27,380 bases of DNA from DATBLE01 sp963719325 (GCA_963719325.1 CAVRBW010000004.1:1-27380), one strand, 5' to 3'; shown: positions 1-8,720, counted from the stretch's first letter. Numbers and translations: made by a program. The notes: a model not told the origin generated them from the sequence alone.

Positions 1-51
1 AGACGGTGATCTCGGTCCGAGAGGGAGGATGAGATCGAGCGCGGGGCGCGG

Positions 52-2442
52 CTACGCGGCGGTGAGGCGGTTCGCGGCACGCTCGACGTCACGTGCCGCG
101 CCGCGCCGGAGCGGGGCGCGACCGTGCGGCTGGTTCGGCGCCGGGAGGTTGTCGGCCGGAGGGATCGGCAGCGTCACCGGCGTACCCGTCGAGAGGCTCA
201 GCGTCTGCCCGTAGTGGCCGAGGTCGAGCGGCGGCCCGTCGTCGAGCGTGTAGGTCGCGTCCGTCTTCGTCGCCTCGACCTTCAGCCGCCTCCCGCCGAC
301 CCGGAGGCGGAAGGCGAGGCGGTCGAGGCGGGCGGGCAGCCGCGGCGCGAAGCCGAGCCGGCCGCCGTGGTCGCGCAGACCGCCGAAGCCGGCGACCGCG
401 GCGATACAGGCGCCCGCCAGACAGGCGATGTGCAGGCCGTCGCACGTGTTCCGCCCGAGGTCGTGCAGGTCGATCAGGGCGGCCTCGCCGAAGTAGTCGT
501 AGGCCAACTCCAGGTGTCCGACCTCGGCGGCGACGACCGCCTGCGTGCAGGCGGAGAGCGACGAGTCCCGCACGGTGAGCCGCTCGTAGTAGGCGAAGTC
601 TCGCGCCTTCTCCTCGGCCGTGAATGCGTCGCCGAAGACGTGCAGTGCGAGCACGAGGTCGGCCTGCTTCACCACCTGCTTGCGGTAGATGTCGAAGTAC
701 GGGAAGTGGAGGAGGAGCGGGTACTCCTCGGGGCGCGTGTGGTCGAAGTCCCACGCCTCGTGGCTGGTGAAGCTCTCCGACTGCGGGTGGACGCCGAGCG
801 CGTCGTCCCAGGGGATGACCATGTGCTCGGCGGCGTCGCGCCACGTCGCCGCCTCCTCGAAGTCCGCGCCGAGCGCAGCGGCGTGACGCGGATGTCTCGC
901 CAGCGCGTCCGCCGCGGCGCGGAGGTTCCGCTGCGCGAGCAGGTTCGTGTACACGTTGTTGTCGGCGATCGCGCTGTACTCGTCCGGCCCGGTGACGCCG
1001 TCGATGCGGAACCGGCCCTGCGGGTCGTGGTGGCCGAGCGAGCGCCAGAGCCGTGCGGTCTCGACCAGGAGCTCGAGTCCGACCTCGCGCTCGAACGCCT
1101 CGTCGCCGGTCGCCTGCAGGTAGCGGGTGACCGCGTCCGCGACCGCGCCGCCGACGTGGAAGGCGGCGGTGCCGGCGGGCCAGTAGCCCGAGCACTCCTG
1201 GCCGCGGATGGTGCGCCAGGGGAACACCGCGCCGGCGAGCCCGAGCTGGGCCGCCCGCTCGCGCGCGAGGTCGAGGGTGGAGTGCCGCCAACGCAACGCG
1301 TCGCGGGCGACGTGCGGAGCGCTGTAGGTGAGCACCGGGAGGACGAAGCGCTCCGCGTCCCAGAACGTGTGGCCGTCGTAGCCGGGGCCGGTGAGCCCCT
1401 TCGCGGGGATCGCGCGCCCCTCGGCGCGTGCGGCGGCCTGGAGCGTGTGGAAGAGGGCGAAGCGCACGGCCTGCTGGAGCTCGGTGTCGCCCTCGAGCTC
1501 GACGTCGGCGCCCTCCCAGAAGTCGTCCAGGTACGCCCGCTGGGCAGCGACAAGGCCGTCCCAGCCAGTGTGCCGCGCCTCGGCGAGTGCGGCGACCACC
1601 TCGTCCCGGAGGGCTGCGTGCGACCGTCTACTCGACCACGCGTAGGCGAGGAGCTTCACGACCCGGAGGCGCTCTCCGGGCTCGAGGTCGACCGCGGCGG
1701 TCACGCGGCCGAGGTCAGGCCGGCTCTCGGCGGCGACGTCGGTGTCCGGGGGGCCGTCGAAGACGTGGTCCATGCCCGCCGCCATCCCGAGCTTGCTGCT
1801 GCGGGTCGAGTGCACGAGCACGACCCGGGCTGCGTGGTCGAAGTGCTCGATCGCGACGAGGGGCGACTCCAGGGCGGCCGCGGCCCGCGGGTCGTCCGAC
1901 TGCGGCGGGGTGTGCTCGTTCGCGACCAGCTCCGACTGGGCGACGACGCGCAGCGGCTCGTCGACGGGCTCGACCTCGTACAGGATCGCGGCGATCGACC
2001 GCTGGACGAACGACACGAGCCTGGTCGACCGGACGCGCACCGCGGTGCCGGCCGGAGAGCGCCAGTCGACGAGGCGGCGGAGCAGGCCGGCGCGCAGATC
2101 GAGCTCGCGCTCATGGGCGAGCAGCTCGCCGTAGCGGACGTCGAGCGGCTCGTCGTTCACGAGCAGGCGGATGATCTTCCCGTTCGTCGCGTTGACGACC
2201 GTCTGGCCGGACTCCGGGTAGCCGTAGCCGGCCTCCGCATACGGCAGCGGCCGCAGCTCGTAGAACGAGTTGAGGTACGTGCCGGGGAGCCCGTAGGGCT
2301 CGCCCTCGTCGAGGTTCGCCCGCAGGCCGATGTGGCCGTTGGCGAGCGCGAAGACCGACTCCGCCTGCGCGAGCAGCTCCAGGTCGAGCGTGTGCTCCCG
2401 CACCGCCCAGGGCTCGACGGCGAGATCCAGACGCCTGCTCAT
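52..2442 (-). CDS. Glycoside hydrolase family 65 disaccharide phosphorylase (maltose/trehalose/kojibiose type)
   Basis: The 796-residue product has the usual GH65 length and order: an N-terminal beta-sandwich domain (about 1-270), a linker, an (alpha/alpha)6 catalytic barrel (about 310-700) and a short C-terminal beta domain. Visible family motifs are TFWDAERFVLP near 359-369 and GPDEYS at 485-490, where Glu488 is the expected general acid. The KQAD phosphate-site motif and a CDGLHIA motif lie further on. These enzymes cleave an alpha-linked glucose disaccharide with phosphate to give beta-glucose 1-phosphate in the cytoplasm; which disaccharide cannot be read from the sequence. The ATG at 2442 is chosen because the protein then begins with the conserved lead into the NGHIGLR motif. 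Its start overlaps by four bases (ATGA) the stop of an upstream beta-phosphoglucomutase remnant, the usual operon partner. The last ~15 residues are basic and outside the conserved fold. Confidence 0.9.
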   Translation of the reverse strand: MSRRLDLAVEPWAVREHTLDLELLAQAESVFALANGHIGLRANLDEGEPYGLPGTYLNSFYELRPLPYAEAGYGYPESGQTVVNATNGKIIRLLVNDEPLDVRYGELLAHERELDLRAGLLRRLVDWRSPAGTAVRVRSTRLVSFVQRSIAAILYEVEPVDEPLRVVAQSELVANEHTPPQSDDPRAAAALESPLVAIEHFDHAARVVLVHSTRSSKLGMAAGMDHVFDGPPDTDVAAESRPDLGRVTAAVDLEPGERLRVVKLLAYAWSSRRSHAALRDEVVAALAEARHTGWDGLVAAQRAYLDDFWEGADVELEGDTELQQAVRFALFHTLQAAARAEGRAIPAKGLTGPGYDGHTFWDAERFVLPVLTYSAPHVARDALRWRHSTLDLARERAAQLGLAGAVFPWRTIRGQECSGYWPAGTAAFHVGGAVADAVTRYLQATGDEAFEREVGLELLVETARLWRSLGHHDPQGRFRIDGVTGPDEYSAIADNNVYTNLLAQRNLRAAADALARHPRHAAALGADFEEAATWRDAAEHMVIPWDDALGVHPQSESFTSHEAWDFDHTRPEEYPLLLHFPYFDIYRKQVVKQADLVLALHVFGDAFTAEEKARDFAYYERLTVRDSSLSACTQAVVAAEVGHLELAYDYFGEAALIDLHDLGRNTCDGLHIACLAGACIAAVAGFGGLRDHGGRLGFAPRLPARLDRLAFRLRVGGRRLKVEATKTDATYTLDDGPPLDLGHYGQTLSLSTGTPVTLPIPPADNLPAPNQPHGRAPLRRGAARDVERAANRLTAA

Positions 2443-2585
2443 GCGCCCATCAGGAACTCGGCCAGGTCGGAGACGACGAGGTCGGCGCCGTGCGCCCGCA
2501 GTGCAGCGGCCTTCTCCCGCACGAGCCTGGACACGTCTCGAGTGTCGAAGTGACCGGCGCCGCCCGCATCAGAGCCGAGTCGTCC
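2439..2585 (-). pseudogene. 3' remnant of a HAD-superfamily beta-phosphoglucomutase gene
   Basis: This open stretch encodes 48 residues and stops in an ATGA overlap with the GH65 start. Its end (LRAHGADLVVSDLAEFL) is typical of the C-terminus of HAD beta-phosphoglucomutases that sit directly upstream of GH65 phosphorylases and convert beta-glucose 1-phosphate to glucose 6-phosphate. An in-frame TGA lies at 2586-2588. No start codon, HAD DxD motif or cap domain exists upstream, where the MMPL promoter and gene begin on the other strand. The residues before LVREKAAALRAHG no longer look like the family. I infer a deletion that removed about 200 codons and left the tail. A rearrangement joint in an assembly would look the same. 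Confidence 0.6.
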
Positions 2586-2700
2586 TCAACATGCGTAGTT
2601 CTCCGCAGCCGTCGCGGTAGTTGGTCCTGATTTCGTCAGCTGGACCTGGGCTAGCGTCGCCGCAGACATACGACAGCGCGCAAAAAAGGGGACGTGAGCC

Positions 2701-4914
2701 ATGGAGACCGCCAATCTCGCCGGGCGGGCCGGTCGCTGGAGCGCCGCGCACTGGAAGACAGCCGCTTTCGGGTGGATCGCCTTCGCTGTGCTCGTGGTCG
2801 CCGTTGGCCGCTTCGTCGGCGTCAACGAGATGAAGAGCTGGGCGATCGCGAACGGAGAGTCGCGGCGCGCCGAACAGATCCTCGACCGGGCCAACTTCGA
2901 CATCCCGGCACGCGAGAGCGTGCTCGTGCAGTCGCGTATCGCGACCGTCGACGAGCCCGCGTTCTCGTCTGCCGTGGCGGGGGTGGTGCAGACGCTCTCG
3001 CAGCAGCCGAACGTCACCAATATCGTCTCGCCGATCAACCGCCCTAATGCCGGGCTGATCTCGGCCGACCGGCACTCGGCCCTCGTCCAGTTCGACGTCA
3101 AGGGCAAGGCCGACGAGGCGAAGGACAAGATCGCCCCGATCCTGAAGTCGATCGACGGGGTGCAGGCCGGGAACCCGAGCGCGGTGATCGAGGAGTTCGG
3201 CCAGGCATCCTCCGACCACCAGGTGAGCGAGCGGTTCGAGGGCGACATGGGCCGCGCGGAGTACACGTCGATCCCGCTGACCATCCTGATCCTGTTCGTC
3301 GCCTTCGGCGCGCTCGTGGCCGCCGGGCTGCCGGTGCTGCTTGCCCTCTCGGCCGTGCTCGCGGCGATCGGTCTGAACACGCTCGTCAGCCACGTCATCC
3401 CGACGGACGAGCAGACGCTGAGCGCGATCATCCTGATGATCGGCATGGCGGTGGGAATCGACTACTCGCTCTTCTACCTTCGCCGTGAGCGCGAGGAGCG
3501 CCAGCGAGGACACTCCCCGCACGATGCCCTCCTCCGCGCTGCCCGCACGTCCGGCCAGGCCGTGCTGATCTCCGGCGCGACCGTTCTGATCGCGATGGCA
3601 GGGATGTTCGTCTCCGGCAACTCGCTGTTCACGACCATCGGGCTTGGCACGATGATCGTCGTCCTCGCGGCGATGGTCGGCTCCCTCACCGTGCTCCCGG
3701 CCGTCCTGCACCGCCTGGGCGACAAGGTGGAGTGGGGCCGAGTCCGGAAGGTCGGCGGGGCCCGCGACGACGGCCTGTGGGGCCGCGTCGTCGGTGCCGT
3801 CCTGCGCCGTCCGTGGACCGCCCTGCTGCTGGCGGGCGGCGCCCTCTTCGTGCTCGCCCTGCCGTCCTTCTCTATGCACACGAAGCTGCCGAACTTCACC
3901 GACTTCCCGAAGGACTTGAAGATCGTGCGGACCTACGAGCGGATCCAGGCGGCGTTCCCGGGCTCGCAGACCCCGGCCCAGGTCGTCGTCAAGGCGCCGA
4001 AGGTCGACACGCCGCAGATGCTGCGGGGGTACGACCTCTTCCGTCAGCGTGCGCTCGCCACCGGTGAGCTCTACGCGCCGTTCACGGTCAACGTCAACCC
4101 CGACCGGACAGTCGCCCAGATCGACTTCGCGATCGCCGGCAACGGCGACAACGCCGCCTCGGTCGCCGCGCTGAAGACCCTGCGCGACACCGTGATCCCG
4201 CCGATCGCCGCCACCCTGCCCGACACGGAGGTGGCGGTCACGGGGGTGACGGCGGGGACGTACGACTTCAACCAGCAGATGCGCTCCCGCTTGCCCTACG
4301 TGTTCATGTTCGTGCTGGGGCTCGCGTTCGTGCTCCTGCTGCTCACCTTCCGGTCGATCGTCATCGCCGCCAAGGCCGTCGCGCTCAACCTGCTCTCGGT
4401 GGGCGCCGCCTACGGAATCCTCGTGGCCGTGTTCCAGCGCGGCTGGCTCGCGGACGTCTTCGGCTTCCAGACGAACGGCGCGATCGTCAGCTGGCTGCCA
4501 CTCTTCCTGTTCGTCGTCCTCTTCGGCCTGTCGATGGACTACCACGTCTTCATCCTCAGCCGCGTCAAGGAGCTGCACGACGGCGGCACGCCGACGGACG
4601 AGGCGGTGCGGCTGGCGATCTCGAGAACCGCAGGAACGGTGACGAGCGCGGCGATCATCATGGTCGCCGTCTTCGGCCTGTTCGCGTCGCTGAGCCTGAT
4701 CATGATGCAACAGATGGGCTTCGGCCTCGCGGTCGCGGTCTTCATCGACGCGACCGTCGTCCGAGCGGTGCTCCTGCCCGCGGCCATGAAGCTGCTGGGC
4801 GAGTGGAACTGGTACATGCCGACGTGGCTCGAATGGCTGCCGTCGCTCTCACCCGGGGGCGAGCGCACGCCCGGGCCGCGGCCGCCGCGCCCGGCGGGGC
4901 CGGCGCATGCATGA
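2701..4914 (+). CDS. MMPL-family (RND superfamily) membrane transporter
   Basis: The 737-residue protein has the duplicated MMPL layout. It has one N-terminal membrane helix (about 20-40), an extracytoplasmic domain, a block of five helices (about 195-345), then a second helix, second outer domain and second block of helices (about 535-710). The diagnostic helix-4 motifs occur in both halves: GIDYSLF from residue 252 and SMDYHVF around 611-617, the charged residues that carry the proton-motive coupling in this superfamily. Actinobacterial MMPL proteins export lipids, glycolipids or small molecules; the substrate here is unknown. The ATG at 2701 follows AAGGGG at 2686-2691. The 3' end overlaps the next gene by eight bases, so the two are translationally coupled. 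Confidence 0.88.
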   Translation: METANLAGRAGRWSAAHWKTAAFGWIAFAVLVVAVGRFVGVNEMKSWAIANGESRRAEQILDRANFDIPARESVLVQSRIATVDEPAFSSAVAGVVQTLSQQPNVTNIVSPINRPNAGLISADRHSALVQFDVKGKADEAKDKIAPILKSIDGVQAGNPSAVIEEFGQASSDHQVSERFEGDMGRAEYTSIPLTILILFVAFGALVAAGLPVLLALSAVLAAIGLNTLVSHVIPTDEQTLSAIILMIGMAVGIDYSLFYLRREREERQRGHSPHDALLRAARTSGQAVLISGATVLIAMAGMFVSGNSLFTTIGLGTMIVVLAAMVGSLTVLPAVLHRLGDKVEWGRVRKVGGARDDGLWGRVVGAVLRRPWTALLLAGGALFVLALPSFSMHTKLPNFTDFPKDLKIVRTYERIQAAFPGSQTPAQVVVKAPKVDTPQMLRGYDLFRQRALATGELYAPFTVNVNPDRTVAQIDFAIAGNGDNAASVAALKTLRDTVIPPIAATLPDTEVAVTGVTAGTYDFNQQMRSRLPYVFMFVLGLAFVLLLLTFRSIVIAAKAVALNLLSVGAAYGILVAVFQRGWLADVFGFQTNGAIVSWLPLFLFVVLFGLSMDYHVFILSRVKELHDGGTPTDEAVRLAISRTAGTVTSAAIIMVAVFGLFASLSLIMMQQMGFGLAVAVFIDATVVRAVLLPAAMKLLGEWNWYMPTWLEWLPSLSPGGERTPGPRPPRPAGPAHA

Positions 4915-6166
4915 GCCGGACGACGAACCGCCGTTAATCCGGCGCGCGAACCTGGCGTTCGCGGCCGGAACGGCGGTCGTCGCGCTGCACGCGGCCGTCG
5001 ACGCCTTCCTCGCCTCCGAGTCGGGGACGGGGCCGGGCGACCATCTGGGCCGCGGCCTGGCGTCGCTTGCGCTGCTCGCGCTCGCCGTCGGCCTCTATCC
5101 ACGACTCCGCCGGGGAGGACAGGCGGCGCTGGCCGCCGTCCTCGGTGCGCTCGCGCTCGTCGGAGCGGGCCTGGCAATCGAGGATGCGCGGGCAGTCGGT
5201 CCGCGGGGCGAGGACTGGACCGGCTTCGTGCTCGTGCCAGCCGGGGTCATGCTGCTCGCCCTAGCCGCTCTTCTGCTCTGGCGCTCGCGCAAGGCCGGCC
5301 GGTTCCGCTGGCTGCGGCGGGGGGCGCTCGCCGCGGGCGCCGTGCTCGCCTGCTACTGGATCGTTCTGCCCGTGGCGATCGCCATCCTCGCCACCCACCG
5401 TCCACGCGCGGCTCTCGAGCCGGCGGACCTCGGACGCGCCTATCAGCGGGTCACTGTCACCACCCGCGACGGTCTGGACCTGGCCGCCTGGTACGTGCCT
5501 TCCAGGAACGGCGCGGCGGTGATCTCCTACCCGACCCGCGCCGGCAAGCTGCCGCAGGCGCGGATGCTCGCCCGCCGCGGGTACGGCGTGCTGCTGCTCG
5601 ACGCCCGCGGGTACGACGGCAGCGAAGGTGATCCCAACCTGTTCGGCTGGGAGGCGACCAAGGACATCGAGGCCGCCGTCGCCTGGCTTCGGCATCGGCC
5701 GGACGTCCGTGACGGGCGAATCGGGGGGATCGGCTTCTCGGTCGGCGGCGAGGCGATGCTCCAGGCGGCCGCCACCAGTCGCGGCCTCCGGGCCGTCGTC
5801 TCCGAGGGGGCCGGGGTCCGGTCCATCCGCGAGGAGCTGCTCCGCGGCGCGCGCGGCTGGCCGACGCTGCCGGCCTCGGCCGTCCAGACAGCGGCGTTGA
5901 CGGTGCTGAGCGGGACGGCGCCTCCGCCGTCGCTGGAGGAGCTCGTGCCGCGGATCTCCCCGCGGCCCGTCTTCCTGATCTACGCCGGCCACGGCGCCGG
6001 CGGCGAGGAGCTCAACGTGGACTACTATCGCGCCGCCTCCGAGCCGAAGCTGCTCTGGAAGATCCCGGATGCACGCCACGTGGGCGGCTTCCAGGTGCGC
6101 CCGGCCGAGTACGAGCGCCGGGTCGTCGGGTTCTTCGACAACGCGCTGCTGGCAGACGCTGCGTGA
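4907..6166 (+). CDS. Membrane-anchored alpha/beta hydrolase
   Basis: The 419-residue protein has four hydrophobic segments in its N-terminal third (about 15-35, 50-65, 73-92 and 106-125) and a fifth at about 138-163. An alpha/beta-hydrolase domain follows from about 180. The nucleophile elbow is GFSVGG, with Ser278, and the likely catalytic histidine is in DARHVGG, His391; the acid residue is less clear, in the stretch around 360-370. The fold resembles prolyl-oligopeptidase/dienelactone-hydrolase-like esterases. The start codon lies inside the end of the MMPL gene (ATGCATGA), so it is made with the transporter. A hydrolase acting on the exported lipid or on a shared substrate is a reasonable guess, but no substrate is indicated. 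Confidence 0.8.
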   Translation: MHEPDDEPPLIRRANLAFAAGTAVVALHAAVDAFLASESGTGPGDHLGRGLASLALLALAVGLYPRLRRGGQAALAAVLGALALVGAGLAIEDARAVGPRGEDWTGFVLVPAGVMLLALAALLLWRSRKAGRFRWLRRGALAAGAVLACYWIVLPVAIAILATHRPRAALEPADLGRAYQRVTVTTRDGLDLAAWYVPSRNGAAVISYPTRAGKLPQARMLARRGYGVLLLDARGYDGSEGDPNLFGWEATKDIEAAVAWLRHRPDVRDGRIGGIGFSVGGEAMLQAAATSRGLRAVVSEGAGVRSIREELLRGARGWPTLPASAVQTAALTVLSGTAPPPSLEELVPRISPRPVFLIYAGHGAGGEELNVDYYRAASEPKLLWKIPDARHVGGFQVRPAEYERRVVGFFDNALLADAA

Positions 6167-6173
6167 TCCGGAA

Positions 6174-6189
6174 GGCCGGAGGGCCGGCC
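6174..6189 (+). terminator. Possible hairpin downstream of the MMPL-hydrolase operon
   Basis: GGCCGG at 6174-6179 pairs perfectly with CCGGCC at 6184-6189 around a four-base AGGG loop, starting eight bases after the hydrolase stop. No T run follows, so it is at best a weak or factor-dependent terminator, and GC-rich DNA makes such short stems by chance. The rest of 6190-6333 shows nothing recognisable. Confidence 0.3.
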
Positions 6190-6333
6190 GGTTAACGCTT
6201 CAGTGCTGGGATCGAGGTGCGAACGCCTGCTCGGGAGAGAGCGCCTGGACGATGACCAGCGAAGCTGACTTCCGCAGCGTTCACAGGCGGCAGCGTGAAT
6301 CTCGGGGCGCCAACGACCCGGCACAATCGTCGG

Positions 6334-6741
6334 CTAGGGCGTGATCGCGTTCATCGGTTCGCCGATCTCGACAATGTGGCCGTCGGGATCGAAGAGCCGG
6401 AAGACGAGCTGACCCCACTCTTGGCGTTCGATCGGGTGGATGATCTCGGCGCCGGAAGCGCTGACCCGAGCGAGAAACTCCGCGAGCGCTTCGGACTCCA
6501 GGTAGATGTCGAGGTTCGACCTGCCCTCCGGGTGGCTCTCGACATCGTCGCGCTTGAAGATCTTGCGCCGGAGGTCGCGCCCATCATGAATCGCGAGTCC
6601 TCCCTCGAAGAAGACGATCGGTCCAAAGTCCTCGGTCACCCGCAGGCCGAGCACCGACTCGTAGAACGCTCGCGAGGCCGGGACGTCGCGAACGAACACG
6701 ATCGTATTGACAAACACGATCGGATGCCCCTGCTCGACCAC
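6334..6741 (-). CDS. VOC-fold (glyoxalase/bleomycin-resistance-like) protein
   Basis: The 135-residue product is one vicinal-oxygen-chelate protomer with two beta-alpha-beta-beta-beta units. The first carries FVRDVPASRAFYESVLGL, the standard opening of the family. The second ends in LFDPDGHIVEIGE, where the glutamate is the usual metal ligand. The position normally occupied by the first metal histidine is Asn (VNTIVFV), so metal binding and a glyoxalase I reaction are doubtful. A binding or dioxygenase-like role is equally possible. The GTG at 6741 gives the standard N-terminus, and an out-of-frame ATG lies just upstream. It stands alone on the minus strand, followed upstream by ku in the same orientation about 45 bases away. 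Confidence 0.8.
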   Translation of the reverse strand: MVEQGHPIVFVNTIVFVRDVPASRAFYESVLGLRVTEDFGPIVFFEGGLAIHDGRDLRRKIFKRDDVESHPEGRSNLDIYLESEALAEFLARVSASGAEIIHPIERQEWGQLVFRLFDPDGHIVEIGEPMNAITP

Positions 6742-6785
6742 GTTCCATTTCTACCGGACTCAGCATGCAATGCTGGCCGGCCGGG

Positions 6786-7640
6786 TCAGCGTCGAGCTCG
6801 CGTGCGCGAGCCCCGTCGGCCGCCGGCCGAGCGACGTGAGGGCGTCTTGCGCAGAGGTGGTGGCTTCCGGCGGGTTCCCGCATGCGACTCGAGGCTCGCC
6901 CGCAGCGCCTCCATCAGGTCCGGCGTCTCCTCCGGCTCGGCCTCGGGAGCCTCGTGCACCTCTTCGCCGCGCTGCTTACGGCGGATCACGTCGAGCAGCC
7001 GGTCGGTGTACGTGTCCGAGTACTTCTTCGCGTCGAACGTGCCCCTGAACCGGTCGACGAGCGAGGCTGCCATGTCGAGCTCCTGCTTGCTGACTCGGGC
7101 GCGCTTGGGCCGCAGATCCTCCGCCGGGCGAATCTCGTCGGCGAAGTACATCCGCTCGAGCGTGATCACCCCGTCACGGATCCGCAGGCAGCCGAGATGC
7201 TCCCGATCCCGCATCACGAACGTGCCGACGGCTGCGAGGCCGGCGTCTTCCATCGCTCGGACGAGGAGCGTGTAGACCTTCTCGCTGCCGCTCTGTGGAA
7301 CCAGGTAGTAGCTCCGCTCGAAGTAGATGGGATCGATCTCCTCGACGGTGACGAAGTCGGTGATCTCGAACGCGTGGCCGCCCTCGGCCTGCGCCGCCTG
7401 GAAGTCCTCGTCCTCGACGTAGACGAACTCGCCCTTCTTCAGCTCGTACGCCTTGACGATCTGGTCGTCGCCGACGGGCTTGCCCTCGAGCTTGCAGACC
7501 TTCTCGTAGCCGATCTGCCCGTCGTCCTTGCGGTGCAGCAGGTGGAAGCGGAGCTTGTGCTCCGAGACCGCGCCGTACATCCGCACCGGGATCGAGACGA
7601 GCCCGAACGAGATCGTGCCGGACCAGATGGGGCGAGGCAT
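6786..7640 (-). CDS. ku: Bacterial non-homologous end-joining protein Ku
   Basis: The 284-residue protein begins MPRPIWSGTISFGLVSIPVRMY, the hallmark opening of prokaryotic Ku, and continues with the beta-barrel ring domain (about 1-190) and a helical region around RPKRARVSKQELDMA. Ku homodimers encircle double-strand DNA ends and recruit LigD. LigD is not in this window. The C-terminal ~40 residues are rich in Arg and Lys (RRSAGGRRGSRTRARR), like the basic extension that lets actinobacterial Ku slide onto or tether DNA. The reading frame is open to 7703, but the ATG at 7640 is chosen because the conserved N-terminus starts there and a purine-rich GAGAGGGG lies upstream. It is transcribed divergently from the small gene at 7704. 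Confidence 0.93.
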   Translation of the reverse strand: MPRPIWSGTISFGLVSIPVRMYGAVSEHKLRFHLLHRKDDGQIGYEKVCKLEGKPVGDDQIVKAYELKKGEFVYVEDEDFQAAQAEGGHAFEITDFVTVEEIDPIYFERSYYLVPQSGSEKVYTLLVRAMEDAGLAAVGTFVMRDREHLGCLRIRDGVITLERMYFADEIRPAEDLRPKRARVSKQELDMAASLVDRFRGTFDAKKYSDTYTDRLLDVIRRKQRGEEVHEAPEAEPEETPDLMEALRASLESHAGTRRKPPPLRKTPSRRSAGGRRGSRTRARR

Positions 7641-7703
7641 GTCGACCTTGTGCCCCTCTCGGACACCCCGTAACCCGGCTGGACCTGAAATCGTTGACCA
7701 CAC

Positions 7704-7910
7704 ATGAACGTGATGGCCGAGCCGGCGTTCGAGGCGCTCGAGTCCGAGGAGCAGATCGTGCGTGTGTGGCGGCGAGAGCAGTTCGGACAGCTCGGCTTCG
7801 ACCCCGCGGATGCTGGGCTGCTTGCCGACTCGTCCGCAGACCTGGGCGAGGCGCGGCGGTTGCGCAGGATCGGCTGTCCGCTCGAGCTCGCGTTCCGCAT
7901 CCTGGTCTAA
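7704..7910 (+). CDS. Small conserved-looking hypothetical protein (68 aa)
   Basis: The protein has no membrane helix or signal peptide and looks like a small helical bundle. The phrases RVWRREQF, ADLGEARRLRRIGCPLELAFRIL and the acidic N-terminus give it a normal codon pattern, and it resembles short actinobacterial proteins of unknown function that carry an EARRLxxxGCPxELAxRIL tail. The ATG at 7704 is used; a second in-frame ATG at 7713 is possible. It is divergent from ku across 63 bases, and an FMN-binding gene follows about 50 bases downstream. No function can be assigned. Confidence 0.6.
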   Translation: MNVMAEPAFEALESEEQIVRVWRREQFGQLGFDPADAGLLADSSADLGEARRLRRIGCPLELAFRILV

Positions 7911-7957
7911 GTACGCTCTCGGGGGTGGGAGGGCGGCCTGCGTCGGAGCGGACGAAG

Positions 7958-8578
7958 GTGAAGCGCGAGCCGTCTCGCGGCGTCTACGACCGCAGCGCGA
8001 TCGACGCGATCCTCGACGAGGCGCTCGTCTGCCATCTGGGCTTCGTCCACGACGGGCACCCGTGCGTGATCCCGACGTTGTTCGCGCGAGTCGGGGACGA
8101 GCTCTTCGTGCACGGATCCGCGGCGAGTCGCATGTTGCGCGGCCTCCGTGGCGGCATCGACGTCTGCCTGACCGTCACGCTGATCGACGGGATCGTCCTT
8201 GCCCGCTCGATCTTCAACCATTCGGTCAACTACCGGTCGGTCGTCGTGCTCGGCCGAGCGGTCGAGGTCGAGGAGCGCGAGGAGAAGCTGCGTGCGCTCG
8301 AAGCGTTCAGCGGCCAGCTGGTGCCAGGCCGCTGGGCGCAGACGAGGCCGCCCAAGGCAAACGAGCTGAAGGCGACGTCGATCCTGCGACTGTCGCTCGA
8401 GGAGGCATCCGCGAAGGTGCGGACGGGTCCGCCGATGGACGACGAAGACGATTACGACTGGCCGGTCTGGGCCGGCGTGATCCCGCTCGAGCTCGCCGCC
8501 GGACGCCCTGAGCCGGACCCTCGGCTTCCACCTGGATTCGCACCGCCCGAGTGGGCGCCGACCGCTCGCTACGGCTGA
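7958..8578 (+). CDS. Pyridoxamine-5'-phosphate-oxidase-like FMN split-barrel protein
   Basis: The 206-residue product follows the flavin-nucleotide-binding split-barrel pattern: an N-terminal helix (RSAIDAILDEALVCHLGF), paired strands HPCVIPTLFARVGDELFVHGSAASRM, then NYRSVVVLGRAVEVEE, followed by a helix and strand ending in WAGVIPLEL. The HGSAASRM stretch is the usual flavin-phosphate contact area. Members reduce or bind flavins, haem or F420, and substrate cannot be inferred. The GTG at 7958 is preferred because GGAG lies about nine bases upstream and the family motif begins a few residues later; an in-frame GTG at 7925 is the alternative. It is the last gene before the RiPP operon and is probably not part of it, as 154 bases separate it from the precursor. 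Confidence 0.8.
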   Translation: MKREPSRGVYDRSAIDAILDEALVCHLGFVHDGHPCVIPTLFARVGDELFVHGSAASRMLRGLRGGIDVCLTVTLIDGIVLARSIFNHSVNYRSVVVLGRAVEVEEREEKLRALEAFSGQLVPGRWAQTRPPKANELKATSILRLSLEEASAKVRTGPPMDDEDDYDWPVWAGVIPLELAAGRPEPDPRLPPGFAPPEWAPTARYG

Positions 8579-8653
8579 CGTCCACGGTCGAGCCCTCCAA
8601 AACGGCCAATAGCGGCCCGGCCTTGATGTCGGTAGAAGAGACTCGTTGCGTCT

Positions 8654-8684
8654 TCGTGACGGTCAAGGCACACACTCGTGACGG
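8654..8684 (+). repeat. Nine-base direct repeat in the RiPP operon promoter region
   Basis: TCGTGACGG occurs at 8654-8662 and again at 8676-8684. The copies start 22 bases apart, close to two helical turns, and lie on the same face of DNA. They sit 49-79 bases before the precursor start codon. This is the layout of an operator for a dimeric activator or repressor, or of a tandem -35-like site. No regulator gene lies in the operon, and no clear -10 is visible except TAGCGT at 8694-8699. Confidence 0.4.
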
Positions 8685-8720
8685 CTCCCTCGCTAGCGTT
8701 GTCGGGGATGGCAACGCGAC

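Noticed and set aside
124..2553. Very long open frame on the plus strand opposite the GH65 gene (809 codons)
   Set aside because: It is antisense to a well-supported GH65 gene, has an Arg/Val/Glu-rich translation without any domain, and arises from high GC at third positions.
2569..4710. Long minus-strand open frame opposite the MMPL gene
   Set aside because: The translation is rich in Arg, Asp, Glu and His with no family motif. The MMPL frame has clear membrane helices and motifs.
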